From contig CAUZRQ010000007.1 in the NCBI GenBank assembly GCA_963582065.1, positions 1-64,000 on the forward strand: a DNA stretch of 64,000 nt, given 5' to 3'. The translations under genes and the position numbers were made by a program. The notes beneath the pieces are model-generated. The model was given only the letters and a program-made list of their open reading frames with translations. It was not told the origin of the DNA and searched no databases. Position 1 is the stretch's first letter. Every line of letters starts with the position of its first letter. Positions 42,531 to 52,312 of this stretch are shown one piece after another. This stretch comes from UBA8437 sp963582065 (GTDB lineage: Bacteria; Planctomycetota; Planctomycetia; Planctomycetales; Planctomycetaceae).

Positions 42531-43670
42531 ATGGCCAAGAAGAAGTCGACGAACATCAAGAAGGCGAAATCGGCGACGAACCCACGTTCACGCCGGTCGT
42601 TGAAGAGATTGGCGTCATTGCAGTCGCGGTTGAAGAAACTCGACCGCGACCTGGTCAAGCGACTGCATGAGCGGGCGAAATTGACGACCGATTACCTGTC
42701 GTTGCTGCCGGACCAGCAGCGGGCGTTGTACGACCCGGCGTCCGACGATGCCTTGTGGTCTCAGCTGGAGAAGCAATCGGGTGCGTTGCCCTTTGCAGCT
42801 CTTCGCGGGATCTACCGCGAGTTGCTCAGCGCGTCGCGTCGGGCGATCAAGACCTCCCGGGTGGTGTATCTCGGTCCCCAGTTCAGCTACACGCACTTGG
42901 CGGCGATCGAGCGATTCGGCAAGTGGTCGGATCTGATCCCGGTGAACACGATCGCGGCGGTTTTCGAGGAGGTCAACCGGGGTCATGCCGAGTACGGCAT
43001 TGTGCCGATCGAAAACAGCACCGATGGGCGAATTGTCGACACTCTCGACATGTTCACCCGGATGCCGCTGAGGATCTGTGGAGAAGTTCAGATCGCGGTC
43101 AATCACAACCTGCTGGCCCGTTGTACCCGCAGCGAGATCACCGAGATCTACAGCAAGCCGCAGGCGCTGTCGCAGTGCCGGGGCTGGTTGAGTCGCAACA
43201 TGCCCCAGTCGCGTTTGATCGAGGTGACCAGCACGTCGACCGCGGCACAGTTGGCTCGTGACAAGCCGGGGGCGGCGGCGGTGGCCAGCCGGCAGGCGGG
43301 GATTGAATACGACATCCCGGTGGTGGCGGCCAGTATCCAGGACAACGAGGAAAACGTGACCCGCTTCGCGGTGATCGGGGACGATACCCTGGCCCGGACC
43401 GGCAGCGATCGAACTGCCATCCTGTTGCAGGTGCCCCACAGGCCCGGTTCTCTGGCCGATGCCCTGGCGGTTTTCAAGAAGAACAAATTGAATCTGACGT
43501 GGATCGAGTCGTTTCCGCTGCGGCGGCCCGAGAACGGTTACCTGTTCTTTCTGGACTTCGAGGGCCACTCCGGCGATACGAGAACCAAGCGGGCTCTCGA
43601 AGATCTGGAGAGTCAGGCCATCCGACTGGAAGTCCTCGGCTCCTATCCTCGCAGCAAATTGCTCCGCTGA
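42531..43670 (+). CDS. pheA: Bifunctional chorismate mutase / prephenate dehydratase (P-protein)
   Basis: A 379-residue protein converting chorismate to prephenate and then phenylpyruvate in phenylalanine synthesis. After a basic ~20-residue leader comes an AroQ-type helical segment (LKKLDRDLVKRLHERAKLT). The dehydratase domain follows (VVYLGPQFSYTHLAAIERFG, PIENSTDGRIVDTLDMF, ENVTRFAVIGDD, which holds the T-R-F catalytic motif). A C-terminal ACT domain ends it (PHRPGSLADALAVFKKNKLN). The Phe-binding ESRP motif of the ACT domain reads IESFP here. The ATG at 42531 directly precedes AKKKS. It begins the housekeeping run, with the DAHP synthase next. Confidence 0.93.
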   Translation: MAKKKSTNIKKAKSATNPRSRRSLKRLASLQSRLKKLDRDLVKRLHERAKLTTDYLSLLPDQQRALYDPASDDALWSQLEKQSGALPFAALRGIYRELLSASRRAIKTSRVVYLGPQFSYTHLAAIERFGKWSDLIPVNTIAAVFEEVNRGHAEYGIVPIENSTDGRIVDTLDMFTRMPLRICGEVQIAVNHNLLARCTRSEITEIYSKPQALSQCRGWLSRNMPQSRLIEVTSTSTAAQLARDKPGAAAVASRQAGIEYDIPVVAASIQDNEENVTRFAVIGDDTLARTGSDRTAILLQVPHRPGSLADALAVFKKNKLNLTWIESFPLRRPENGYLFFLDFEGHSGDTRTKRALEDLESQAIRLEVLGSYPRSKLLR

Positions 43671-43755
43671 GTTCCTCGCGTTCTCGGCACTCAACGCACC
43701 AGCCCGCGGTGACGGTTTTCGGATCGGCCCGGGCGCTTCGACTGAAGGATCGACC

Positions 43756-44796
<1,041 letters not shown>

Positions 44797-44904
44797 GCCG
44801 GGTGGCTCGTATTCGACATTGGAATGGTGCCCGACGGGCGGGTGGAGAATCGTGGCATTGTTGAAATCAACGGCCCGCGGTGTCGGGTCGAGGAGCAGGG
44901 TGGG

Positions 44905-45666
44905 ATGAGACGGACTCTGGTTGCGGGCAACTGGAAGATGAACACCGGCCGGGCGGAGGCTCTGGAATTGGCCAGTGGGTTGGTCGAGCATTGCGGTGAG
45001 CCGGGTGCGGTCGACGTGATGATTGCTCCGCCGTTCGTCTGGCTCGAGGCTGTAGCCGGAGTGGTCGAGGGGTCGGCGGTGCAATTGGCGGCGCAGAACG
45101 CATCGTGTGAGTCTCCGGGGGCCTTCACCGGAGAGGTGGCCCTGGCGATGGTCGCCGAGGTGGGTTGTGGCATGGTGATCGTCGGCCACAGCGAACGGCG
45201 GCAGCTCTTTGGCGATTCCGACGAACTGGTCGGCCGCAAGGTGGCTGCGGCGCGACTGGCCGGCCTGGGAGTGATTCTCTGTGTCGGTGAAACTCGTGAG
45301 CAACGGGAGGCGGATGAGACAACAGCGGTGCTCACGCGGCAACTCCTGGCCGGCCTCGAAGCGGTTGACGACCAGATGGTCGACGGGCTGGTTCTGGCAT
45401 ACGAGCCGATCTGGGCTATCGGTACCGGCCTGGTGGCCACCACCGACCAGGCCGAATCGGCCCACGCCCACCTTCGCAACCAACTGGCGGTTCGCTACAA
45501 TTCCGATGTGGCCGACGCCACGAGGATCCTGTACGGGGGCAGCGTCAAGCCGGACAATGCTGCTGACCTGATGAGTCGACCCGATGTCGACGGGGCGCTT
45601 GTCGGGGGAGCCAGCCTGTCTGTTGAGTCGTTTGTCGCCATCATCAATGCCGCCGCTGGTGTTTGA
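44905..45666 (+). CDS. tpiA: Triosephosphate isomerase
   Basis: A 253-residue TIM barrel interconverting DHAP and glyceraldehyde-3-phosphate. The active-site residues are visible: the N-x-K in VAGNWKMNTG, the catalytic His in VGHSERRQLFGD, and the catalytic Glu with the signature AYEPIWAIGTG. The phosphate-loop GGSVKPDNAADL is also present. The length is standard. The ATG at 44905 with GTGGGATG context starts exactly at the conserved MRRTLVAGNWKMN. It lies between the DAHP synthase and secG; tpiA-secG adjacency is common in bacteria. Confidence 0.97.
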   Translation: MRRTLVAGNWKMNTGRAEALELASGLVEHCGEPGAVDVMIAPPFVWLEAVAGVVEGSAVQLAAQNASCESPGAFTGEVALAMVAEVGCGMVIVGHSERRQLFGDSDELVGRKVAAARLAGLGVILCVGETREQREADETTAVLTRQLLAGLEAVDDQMVDGLVLAYEPIWAIGTGLVATTDQAESAHAHLRNQLAVRYNSDVADATRILYGGSVKPDNAADLMSRPDVDGALVGGASLSVESFVAIINAAAGV

Positions 45667-45735
45667 CCATCAGGATCGATCGCACACCACGACTCCACCT
45701 CTCCCACGAGTGACGCTTCCGATGGAGACGACCCG

Positions 45736-46665
45736 GTGAAGGACCTGCTCGAACACCTCAAGAACTACTGGAAGGTCTACCTGCTGTTCGTGGTTCTGAC
45801 CGCGCTGTGCTTTCTCATCGGCTGGCTTATCGGTGGCCACAGCACCGGATTGGCCTGGGCCCTGGTTGTCGACGGCAGCCTGATGATCATGATCATCCTG
45901 CTCCAGGTGGGACGTGGTGGCGGACTGGTCGGAGCCCTTGGGGGCATGGGGGGCCAGAGTGCTTTCGGTACCCGTGCCGGTGACGCCTTCACCGGAATCA
46001 CCATCGTGCTGACGGTGATGTGGGTGTTGCTGGCCGGGTTCGGTGGGATCACCCTGAGAGCCGACCGGGGAAACCAGACATTTGATCAGCCCGTGGTGCG
46101 GTTGCTCGAGTCGATCGAGAGATGGGAGGGGAACGGGCAGAGGACGATCCGCGTGCCACTCTACCTCAACGGGACGCCGGCCGAAGATGTCAAAGTCTCC
46201 CTCACAACCCGTGATGACGACAACGGGGGGACGCTGGCGGCTCATAGCGTGGACACCAAGAAGAAACTCGTCACGTTCGAGGCCAAGACGAACGAGTTGC
46301 GGCAGACGGTCGAGATCAAATACGACGGTGATTCGAAGCCCAACGTGGACTGGAGCTTCACGATTCGAATCTCCAGCATCGAAAACGGTATCCCCAAGGT
46401 GGGAGAAGAGATCACCAGGGTTACGATCAAGGATGATGATGGTGGTCTGGGAGAACTCGAGCTCAAGAGCGCCAAGGATCTGATTCCAGATTCGAGCGAA
46501 GCCGCGTCGACCGAAAAGACACCGGCTGAGACGAAACCGGCTGAGAAGACACCGGCTGCGAAGACACCGGCTGCGAAGACACCGGCTGAGAAGAAACCGG
46601 CTGAGAAGAAACCGGCTGAGAAGAAACCGGCCGCCAAGAAGCCGGCTGAGCAGCCTGGCAACTGA
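45736..46665 (+). CDS. secG: SecG-type translocase subunit with a long extra C-terminal region
   Basis: Residues 39-105 carry the SecG core: a hydrophobic helix, then LLQVGRGGGLVGALGGMGG (the SecG loop) and SAFGTRAGDAFTGIT, then a second helix. SecG joins SecYEG in the inner membrane. Ordinary SecG proteins have 75-120 residues and two helices; this one has 309. It has an additional N-terminal helix (VYLLFVVLTALCFLIGWLIG), a ~150-residue beta-rich domain ending in a Calx-beta-like VTIKDDDGG, and a repeat-rich Lys/Pro/Ala tail. The start is GTG after GGAGACG. tpiA lies upstream and yicC downstream. Confidence 0.88.
   Translation: MKDLLEHLKNYWKVYLLFVVLTALCFLIGWLIGGHSTGLAWALVVDGSLMIMIILLQVGRGGGLVGALGGMGGQSAFGTRAGDAFTGITIVLTVMWVLLAGFGGITLRADRGNQTFDQPVVRLLESIERWEGNGQRTIRVPLYLNGTPAEDVKVSLTTRDDDNGGTLAAHSVDTKKKLVTFEAKTNELRQTVEIKYDGDSKPNVDWSFTIRISSIENGIPKVGEEITRVTIKDDDGGLGELELKSAKDLIPDSSEAASTEKTPAETKPAEKTPAAKTPAAKTPAEKKPAEKKPAEKKPAAKKPAEQPGN
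46516..46650 (+). repeat. Nine 15-bp repeats encoding K/T-x-P-A-E/A pentapeptides in secG
   Basis: Nine consecutive 15-bp units (aag-aca-ccg-gct-gag type) encode KTPAE, TKPAE, KTPAA, KTPAA, KTPAE, KKPAE, KKPAE, KKPAA and KKPAE. Many are identical at the base level, so copy number may vary between strains. Confidence 0.93.
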
Positions 46666-46696
46666 CAGCCCGAGTGGATCGACAGGCGAGACGATT

Positions 46697-47581
46697 GTGC
46701 TGCTGAGCATGACGGGATTCGGTGCTGCGACGCACCAGGCTGGGGACGCTCGGTTCACCGTCGAGGTGCGGACTGTAAACAATCGTTTCCTGAAAGTTAT
46801 CTCGAAGCTTCCCGATACATGTGTTTCTCTCGATGGACAGGTCGAGCGGGTGGTACGAGATCGCATCGGCCGTGGCACGGTCAATGTCCTTGTCCGGGTC
46901 CACTCGACTTCGACCAGTACTCGCTCGTTGGCCGACGAGCGGTTGATTGCCGACTACGCCGAACAGTTTCGGGACTTGGCCGAGCGACTTGGGCTGTCGG
47001 GAGAACTGACGTTGGATACGCTGCTGTCGTTACCCGGCGTGATCCGGGATGACCATTCCGGAGGCGGGCGGGCTGACGAATTGTGGCCGGGGCTCGAGAC
47101 CGCGCTGCAGGAGGCACTCGAGGAACTGGCGAATTTTCGATGCCAGGAAGGTGTGGCGATCGAAGCGGATCTCAAGCACCAATGTGGCGTGATCGGAACC
47201 GAACTCGAAGCAGTCCGGTTGCGGTCGCCGGGGGTTGCCGAATCGTACCGCGAGAAGTTGCTCGAACGGGTTGGCAACGCGTTGTCCGGAACGGTCGCGA
47301 CGGTGTCCGAGACGGATGTGATTCGCGAGGTGAGCCTGTTTGCCGACCGTTGTGACATCAACGAGGAGCTCTCGCGGATGGACGCACACCTGGTCCAATT
47401 CCAACAGGTCCTCGACGTCGACACCTCCCAGGGCCGCAAGCTCGATTTTCTTGGCCAGGAGATGTTTCGAGAAACCAATACCATTGGATCGAAAGCCAAC
47501 GATGTCGAAATCGCTCACCGGGTGGTCGAGATCAAGTTGGCGATCGAGCGGATCCGTGAGAACCTGCAGAACGTGGAGTGA
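46697..47581 (+). CDS. yicC: YicC-family endoribonuclease
   Basis: The 294-residue protein has the YicC N-terminal signature LLSMTGFGAA and the conserved N-N-R (EVRTVNNRFLKV). It also has the C-terminal DUF1732 signature QGRKLDFLGQEMFRETNTIG with the following KANDVEIAHRVVEIKLAIER. E. coli YicC is reported as an RNase involved in RyhB small-RNA turnover. The start is GTG, and the family start (M-x-x-S-M-T-G-F-G) agrees. The gene order yicC-gmk-rpoZ-coaBC is a classic bacterial cluster. Confidence 0.94.
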   Translation: MLLSMTGFGAATHQAGDARFTVEVRTVNNRFLKVISKLPDTCVSLDGQVERVVRDRIGRGTVNVLVRVHSTSTSTRSLADERLIADYAEQFRDLAERLGLSGELTLDTLLSLPGVIRDDHSGGGRADELWPGLETALQEALEELANFRCQEGVAIEADLKHQCGVIGTELEAVRLRSPGVAESYREKLLERVGNALSGTVATVSETDVIREVSLFADRCDINEELSRMDAHLVQFQQVLDVDTSQGRKLDFLGQEMFRETNTIGSKANDVEIAHRVVEIKLAIERIRENLQNVE

Positions 47582-47587
47582 GTCGAG

Positions 47588-48187
47588 TTGACGATCGAGG
47601 TTCCGGACACCGTCAGTCGTGTGCTGGTTCTCTCTGGAGCCAGCGGCAGCGGCAAGTCGACGATAGTCGACCGGCTGGTGGCCGACAGCGAGGTGTCAGT
47701 GCGTGAGGCGGTATCGGCGACGACCCGGAGTCCTCGGCCAGCCGAGGTCGACGGGAAGGACTACTATTTCCTGAGCCAGGAGGAGTTTGTTGCGAGGCGA
47801 CAGCGAGGAGAATTTGTCGAATGTGCCGAGGTACACGGCGTGGGCGACTGGTACGGGACTCTCACCGCCGAAATCCAGCTGGCCCACGATGAAAACGCCT
47901 GGGCCCTGCTCGAAATCGACGTTGAGGGGGCCTTGGCAGTGGTGGAACGTTACCCCGATGCCTTGACGATTTTCCTGCTAGCCCCGTCAATGGGGGAATA
48001 CCGAAGGCGATTGGAGTCACGGGGGACCGAGTCTCACGAGGCAATCCAACGCCGGATCGGGACAGCCGAGAGCGAAGTGCGGCGAGCCGGTCATTATCGG
48101 TACCGGGTTGTCAACGACGACCTGGATCAGGCGGTACTGGAAATCACAGAAATCCTGTTAGCGTGGGAGGAGAAGATCCATGCTTGA
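47588..48187 (+). CDS. gmk: Guanylate kinase
   Basis: This 199-residue enzyme phosphorylates GMP to GDP. The P-loop is SGASGSGKSTIVDRL. The GMP-binding region contains SATTRSPRPAEVDGKDYYF and EFVECAEVHG, and the LEIDVEGA segment is present. A TTG start at 47588 with GGAG upstream is assumed, since no ATG precedes the conserved strand VLVLSGASG. Its end overlaps rpoZ by 8 bp. Confidence 0.95.
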   Translation: MTIEVPDTVSRVLVLSGASGSGKSTIVDRLVADSEVSVREAVSATTRSPRPAEVDGKDYYFLSQEEFVARRQRGEFVECAEVHGVGDWYGTLTAEIQLAHDENAWALLEIDVEGALAVVERYPDALTIFLLAPSMGEYRRRLESRGTESHEAIQRRIGTAESEVRRAGHYRYRVVNDDLDQAVLEITEILLAWEEKIHA

Positions 48188-48452
48188 TGCGTTCAGAGAA
48201 GAGACGATCGTTCGGAAGGTCGGGGGCCGGTTCAGGCTCTCGTCCCTGATCCAGAAGCGAATGGTGGCGCTCAACCGGGGAGCTCGGCCGCTGGTGGAAG
48301 TGATGGTCAACAATCCGATGTTGATCGTCGTCGAGGAGATCCTCAACGACAAGATCTACCTCGACAGCACCGGTAACGTAGCAATTACCGACGGAGCTCC
48401 GGATCTCGACCAGATCCTGCAGGAACCGGGGCCGGATTTCAGCGAACTGTAG
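48180..48452 (+). CDS. rpoZ: RNA polymerase omega subunit
   Basis: A 90-residue protein with the omega layout: an N-terminal GGRFRLSSLIQKRMVALNRG, then LVEVMVNNPMLIVVEEILND. Omega supports beta' folding and RNA polymerase assembly. The family match is moderate by eye but is strongly backed by the position between gmk and coaC. The ATG overlaps the gmk stop by 8 bp, implying coupled translation. Confidence 0.85.
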   Translation: MLDAFREETIVRKVGGRFRLSSLIQKRMVALNRGARPLVEVMVNNPMLIVVEEILNDKIYLDSTGNVAITDGAPDLDQILQEPGPDFSEL

Positions 48453-48483
48453 GCCGACCTGGCCGACAGCCGGAGACGGGCCG

Positions 48484-49074
48484 ATGCGGGATCGGGAGAT
48501 ACTGCTGGGAGTCAGCGGGGGCGTGGCAGCCTACAAGGCTGCCGCGGTCGCCAGCGGTCTTGTTCAGGCCGGGGCCCGTGTCTCGGTGATCATGACCCCC
48601 TCGGCCTCGCGGTTCATCGGTCCCACCACCTTCGAGGCTCTGACCGGCCGACCGGTGCACTCGGACATGTTTTCTCCCCGCGAGCACCACCAGGGAGAAC
48701 ACATCGGGTTGGCGGGTCGGGCCGAGTTGGCCGTCGTCGCTCCGGCCACCGCTCAGTCGCTGGCTCGCCTGGCTCACGGATTGGCCGATGACCTGATGTC
48801 GACCACTCTTTTGTGCTTCACCGGTCCGGTGCTGTTGGCTCCGGCGATGAACTGCGAAATGTGGGCCAAGGCTTCGGTCCAGCGCAACATCACCACCCTG
48901 GTCAACGATGGTTACGAGGTGATCGCCCCCGGTGAGGGGTGGCTCAGTTGTGGCCAGGTGGGAGCGGGGCGGATGGCCGAACCCGACGACATTCTCGAAC
49001 GGATCGCAGCGTCGTGTGAGTCGCTCGAGAGTCCCGCAGCGGCTGAGGACGAGGTGGGTGGATGCGGCTGCTGA
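48484..49074 (+). CDS. coaC: Phosphopantothenoylcysteine decarboxylase (separate CoaC)
   Basis: This 196-residue HFCD flavoprotein decarboxylates phosphopantothenoylcysteine in CoA synthesis. It shows LLGVSGGVAAYKAAAVASG (FMN binding), the SVIMTPSASRFI strand, APATAQSLARLAHGLADDL, and the substrate signature PAMNCEMW. The C-terminal flap GWLSCGQVGAGRM carries the active-site Cys. In most bacteria it is fused to CoaB; here it ends in a Cys/Gly-rich tail and overlaps the separate coaB gene by 13 bp in another frame. Confidence 0.93.
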   Translation: MRDREILLGVSGGVAAYKAAAVASGLVQAGARVSVIMTPSASRFIGPTTFEALTGRPVHSDMFSPREHHQGEHIGLAGRAELAVVAPATAQSLARLAHGLADDLMSTTLLCFTGPVLLAPAMNCEMWAKASVQRNITTLVNDGYEVIAPGEGWLSCGQVGAGRMAEPDDILERIAASCESLESPAAAEDEVGGCGC

Positions 49075-49688
49075 TTACTGCCGGTCCGACCCGCGAGTAC
49101 CTCGACGACGTCAGGTATCTCTCCAATGCCAGCAGCGGTCGGATGGGTTATGCGATTGCGTCCGCGGCGGTGGCGGCCGGGCACGAGGTCGTCTTGGTCT
49201 CCGGCCCGGTGTCGCTGGCTCCCCCGGCCGGTTGCCACGTGGTGAGCGTCGAGACGACCGAGCAGATGGGCCGAGCGTGTTTGGACGCATTCGAGGACAG
49301 TGACGGGGTCGTCGCCGTCGCGGCGGTTTGCGATTACCGTCCTCTGGTCCGAAACGAGGGAAAGTTGACCAAGACGGGTGAACCGATTTCGGTTGAGATG
49401 ATCGAGACCGATGATGTGCTGGCATCTCTGGGAGCCCGCAAGGCCGATCGTTTCGTCATCGGATTTGCGCTGGAAGCCTCCAATCCGCGAGAGGGAGCGG
49501 TGCAGAAGCTGCGAGCCAAGAACTGCGACGCGATCGTGCTCAACGGCCCCGCGGCGATCGGATCCGAGGAGAACTCGATCGAGTTGATCGACGACAGTGG
49601 GTCGGTGGTGGCGTCTTGGTCGGGGCCCAAGAGTGAACTGGCGACGAGGCTTGTCGATTGGATCGACGGTCGGTGGGCGTCGAAGTGA
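49062..49688 (+). CDS. coaB: Phosphopantothenate-cysteine ligase (separate CoaB)
   Basis: A 208-residue ligase joining cysteine to phosphopantothenate. It has the CoaB opening LLITAGPTREYLDDVRYLSN with SSGRMGYAIASAA, the AAVCDYRP segment, and KLTKTGEPISVEM at the position of the nucleotide/lysine motif. FVIGFALEASN and AKNCDAIVLN follow. It overlaps coaC by 13 bp, so the two enzymes are probably made in equal amounts. Confidence 0.94.
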   Translation: MRLLITAGPTREYLDDVRYLSNASSGRMGYAIASAAVAAGHEVVLVSGPVSLAPPAGCHVVSVETTEQMGRACLDAFEDSDGVVAVAAVCDYRPLVRNEGKLTKTGEPISVEMIETDDVLASLGARKADRFVIGFALEASNPREGAVQKLRAKNCDAIVLNGPAAIGSEENSIELIDDSGSVVASWSGPKSELATRLVDWIDGRWASK

Positions 49689-49769
49689 CCCGAATCGCTG
49701 CGGCGGGTCCGGAGAGTCTGCGCAATCGTTGCAACCGTCCGGGTCGTACGGCCACGTTGACCAAACGCG

Positions 49770-49812
49770 ACACCCGGTGCCGCTGAAGGGTTCCCGGGGC
49801 GCCACCGGGTGT
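49770..49812. promoter_or_regulatory. Strong hairpin between coaB and ftsK
   Basis: A perfect 10-bp inverted repeat (ACACCCGGTG at 49770-49779, CACCGGGTGT at 49803-49812) can extend inward with mostly paired GC bases. No T-tract follows, so it is not a standard terminator. It could be a transcript-end stabiliser, an attenuator or a protein site in the ftsK leader. Confidence 0.45.
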
Positions 49813-49924
49813 TAGCCTTCCGCAGGACCGGCCTGTTTTGTCCGCGGCGAAGGTGACCCGGGAGATCCTGTGCCGGGAATCGAGCTGGTCGCGGGCCAGA
49901 GGTCGGGGGAGCGGGGACGGGAAC

Positions 49925-52312
49925 GTGCGAAAGCATCCAATCAAGAAACGCCTGGCGGCCATGCTGGTATTGGGGCTGGCCGTAGGCCTGTTGGTCAGCC
50001 TGGCCTCAGCCGACATGGCCGATCCGCCTGCTCGACAGGTCCATCCCCCGAATGACCTGGTCCGCAACCTCGCGGGAAATCCGGGAGCACATGTCGCCTT
50101 TTGGCTGCTGTCGGGTTTTGGGGTGGGGGCCTGGGTGGTCGCCGCCGCCGTCGGCTCGCAGGGACTGAGGATGATTCGACACGAGCCGGTCGTGCCCATC
50201 TGGCAATGGCTGGTCGGCTGGAGCCTGATGCTGGCATCCGCCTGTGCCGCTTTGCACGCGGTGGTTCCGGGTCTGGCTGGTGGGCTTGTCGCCGGCAGTG
50301 GCGGGTACGTCGGGGCCTGGTCGATGGTCTGGCTCTCCGAGCAACTGACGTCGGCCGGTTGCCGGCTGTTGATAGGTTCGATGGCCACCGCTGGACTGGT
50401 GCTGTCTGGAGAAATTCCACGGCTGTGGTTCCTGGTCCGCGTGGCGCTCACGCCGGTGGCGTGGATTGGTCGGGGTCTGCTGAATGCCGGTCGGTTGGCC
50501 GAGGACGAGAACCAGTCGGGTCCGATCCAGGTGTCCGATGCGTTGGTGACGGAAGTCCGGCAATCCCTGGCGTTGGACGGGCCGGCGTTGAGAGTGGGCG
50601 GAATGTCGGTCGAGGGGGAGGAACAGGTCGAGGAGCCCGTTTCGTACCCGGCGACACGTCGGATCGACGAGGAGTCGCAGGATATGCCGCGACAACCGGT
50701 CCGGGTCAATCCCCCGACGGCGATCCGGTGCGAGCGCCAGGAGATCTACGATCAACTCGAGGCGGTCAGTCGGGACGATGACGACCAGTACGATCTGCCC
50801 GGTCTCGATCTGCTGGATGAACCCGAGGAAATCCCCTACGCGCTGCTGGCAAAAAAAGCTCAGGTCGCCGCCATCACGCTTGAACAGTCCTTCGACGAAT
50901 TCGGCCTCAACATTCGAGTTGTCGCCATCGACACCGGTCCGGTGATCACCCAGTTCGAACTCGAACTCGAAGCCGGTCTGAGGCTCTCGAAGGTCAGCCA
51001 GTTGGCCGATGACCTGGCGATCGCCCTGCGAGTGCCTTCGGTTCGTGTCGTTGCACCCATTCCCGGAAAGAACACCGTGGGGATCGAGGTGCCCAACGAG
51101 CGGCGAGTGATGGTGCGGTTGCGTGAACTGATCGAGACAAGTCCTCGCGAGATCGAGGAGAAGCGGTTGCCGGTGTTCCTGGGCAAGGATGTCAGCGGGT
51201 GTCCCCTGACCATCGATCTTGCGAGGATGCCTCACCTGTTGATCGCCGGACGGACCGGGACGGGCAAGAGCATCTGCCTGAATGCCCTGATCCTCTCGAT
51301 GCTGATGACCCGCCGCCCCGACGAGGTGCGGATGCTGATGATCGACCCCAAGATGGTCGAACTGAGTCCGTATCGACGCATTCCTCACCTGATGCACCCG
51401 GTCATCACCGACATGAAGAAGGCCGAGGCGGTCTTGGCGTGGGCGGTGGACAAGATGGAGGAGCGGTACGACCTGCTGGCTCGCTGTGGCGTCCGACATC
51501 TCGACAGCTTCAACGCGCTGGGCCGAGACGAGGTCCTGAATCGACTCGGACTCGACGGTGACGATCTCGAGTCCGAGGAGATTCTCGAGTCGATGCCGTA
51601 TATCGTGATCGTCGCCGATGAGATTGCCGACCTGATGATGTCGGCCGGGAAAGATGTCGAGAGACATATCATCCGGCTGGCGCAGAAATCACGGGCCGTG
51701 GGCATCCACCTGGTGCTGGCGACGCAGAAGCCGACCGTCGATGTGATCACCGGCCTGATCAAGTCGAACCTGCCGGCGCGGGTGTCGTTCCAGGTTGCCA
51801 GCCGGACCGACAGTCGAGTCGTGCTCGACGAGATCGGTGCCGACAAGTTGCTCGGAAACGGTGACATGCTCTACCTGACTCCCGGAACCAGCCACTTGGT
51901 CCGGGCGCAGGGGACTTTCGTCAGCGACGAGGAAGTCAACGAGGTGATCGATTTCTTCAGCGAGGTCGAACCCCAGTACTCCACTGAACTCGCCCAGCTC
52001 CCGGCCAGCGGTGACTCGGCCGGGTCGGGTCTCGACGGTCTCAAGAACCGGGACGAGTTGTATTCCCAGGCAATCGAGGTGGTGATTCGCGAGGGGCGGG
52101 GAAGCGTGTCGTTGCTTCAGCGTTGCCTGGGCATCGGGTACGGCCGGGCAGCTCGGTTGGTCGACTTCATGGCTGAGGATGGAATTGTCGGCGACTACAA
52201 CGGGTCGCAGGCCCGTGAGGTCCTGTACACATCCGAGGAGTGGGACGTGTTTCAACGTGGCGATGAGGAGCCATTCGAGAGCCTCTCGGCGGTCGCCTCG
52301 GACGGGGTTTGA
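49925..52312 (+). CDS. ftsK: DNA translocase FtsK/SpoIIIE
   Basis: With the GTG at 49925 the protein has 795 residues. An ATG at 49838 would add 29 basic residues and cannot be excluded. The N-terminal region has about four membrane segments (LAAMLVLGLAVGLLVSLASA, HVAFWLLSGFGVGAWVVAAA and others). A ~130-residue acidic linker leads to the motor: Walker A IAGRTGTGKSICLN, DPKMVELSPY, Walker B YIVIVADEIADLMM, and ATQKPTVDVITGLIKSNLPA. The gamma winged helix reads SVSLLQRCLGIGYGRAARLV. It pumps chromosome DNA at the division septum and sets dimer resolution. Confidence 0.96.
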   Translation: MRKHPIKKRLAAMLVLGLAVGLLVSLASADMADPPARQVHPPNDLVRNLAGNPGAHVAFWLLSGFGVGAWVVAAAVGSQGLRMIRHEPVVPIWQWLVGWSLMLASACAALHAVVPGLAGGLVAGSGGYVGAWSMVWLSEQLTSAGCRLLIGSMATAGLVLSGEIPRLWFLVRVALTPVAWIGRGLLNAGRLAEDENQSGPIQVSDALVTEVRQSLALDGPALRVGGMSVEGEEQVEEPVSYPATRRIDEESQDMPRQPVRVNPPTAIRCERQEIYDQLEAVSRDDDDQYDLPGLDLLDEPEEIPYALLAKKAQVAAITLEQSFDEFGLNIRVVAIDTGPVITQFELELEAGLRLSKVSQLADDLAIALRVPSVRVVAPIPGKNTVGIEVPNERRVMVRLRELIETSPREIEEKRLPVFLGKDVSGCPLTIDLARMPHLLIAGRTGTGKSICLNALILSMLMTRRPDEVRMLMIDPKMVELSPYRRIPHLMHPVITDMKKAEAVLAWAVDKMEERYDLLARCGVRHLDSFNALGRDEVLNRLGLDGDDLESEEILESMPYIVIVADEIADLMMSAGKDVERHIIRLAQKSRAVGIHLVLATQKPTVDVITGLIKSNLPARVSFQVASRTDSRVVLDEIGADKLLGNGDMLYLTPGTSHLVRAQGTFVSDEEVNEVIDFFSEVEPQYSTELAQLPASGDSAGSGLDGLKNRDELYSQAIEVVIREGRGSVSLLQRCLGIGYGRAARLVDFMAEDGIVGDYNGSQAREVLYTSEEWDVFQRGDEEPFESLSAVASDGV

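Noticed and set aside
46516..46650. Regular repeats that could be mistaken for a CRISPR or minisatellite
   Set aside because: They are in-frame 15-bp coding units within secG with no spacers.
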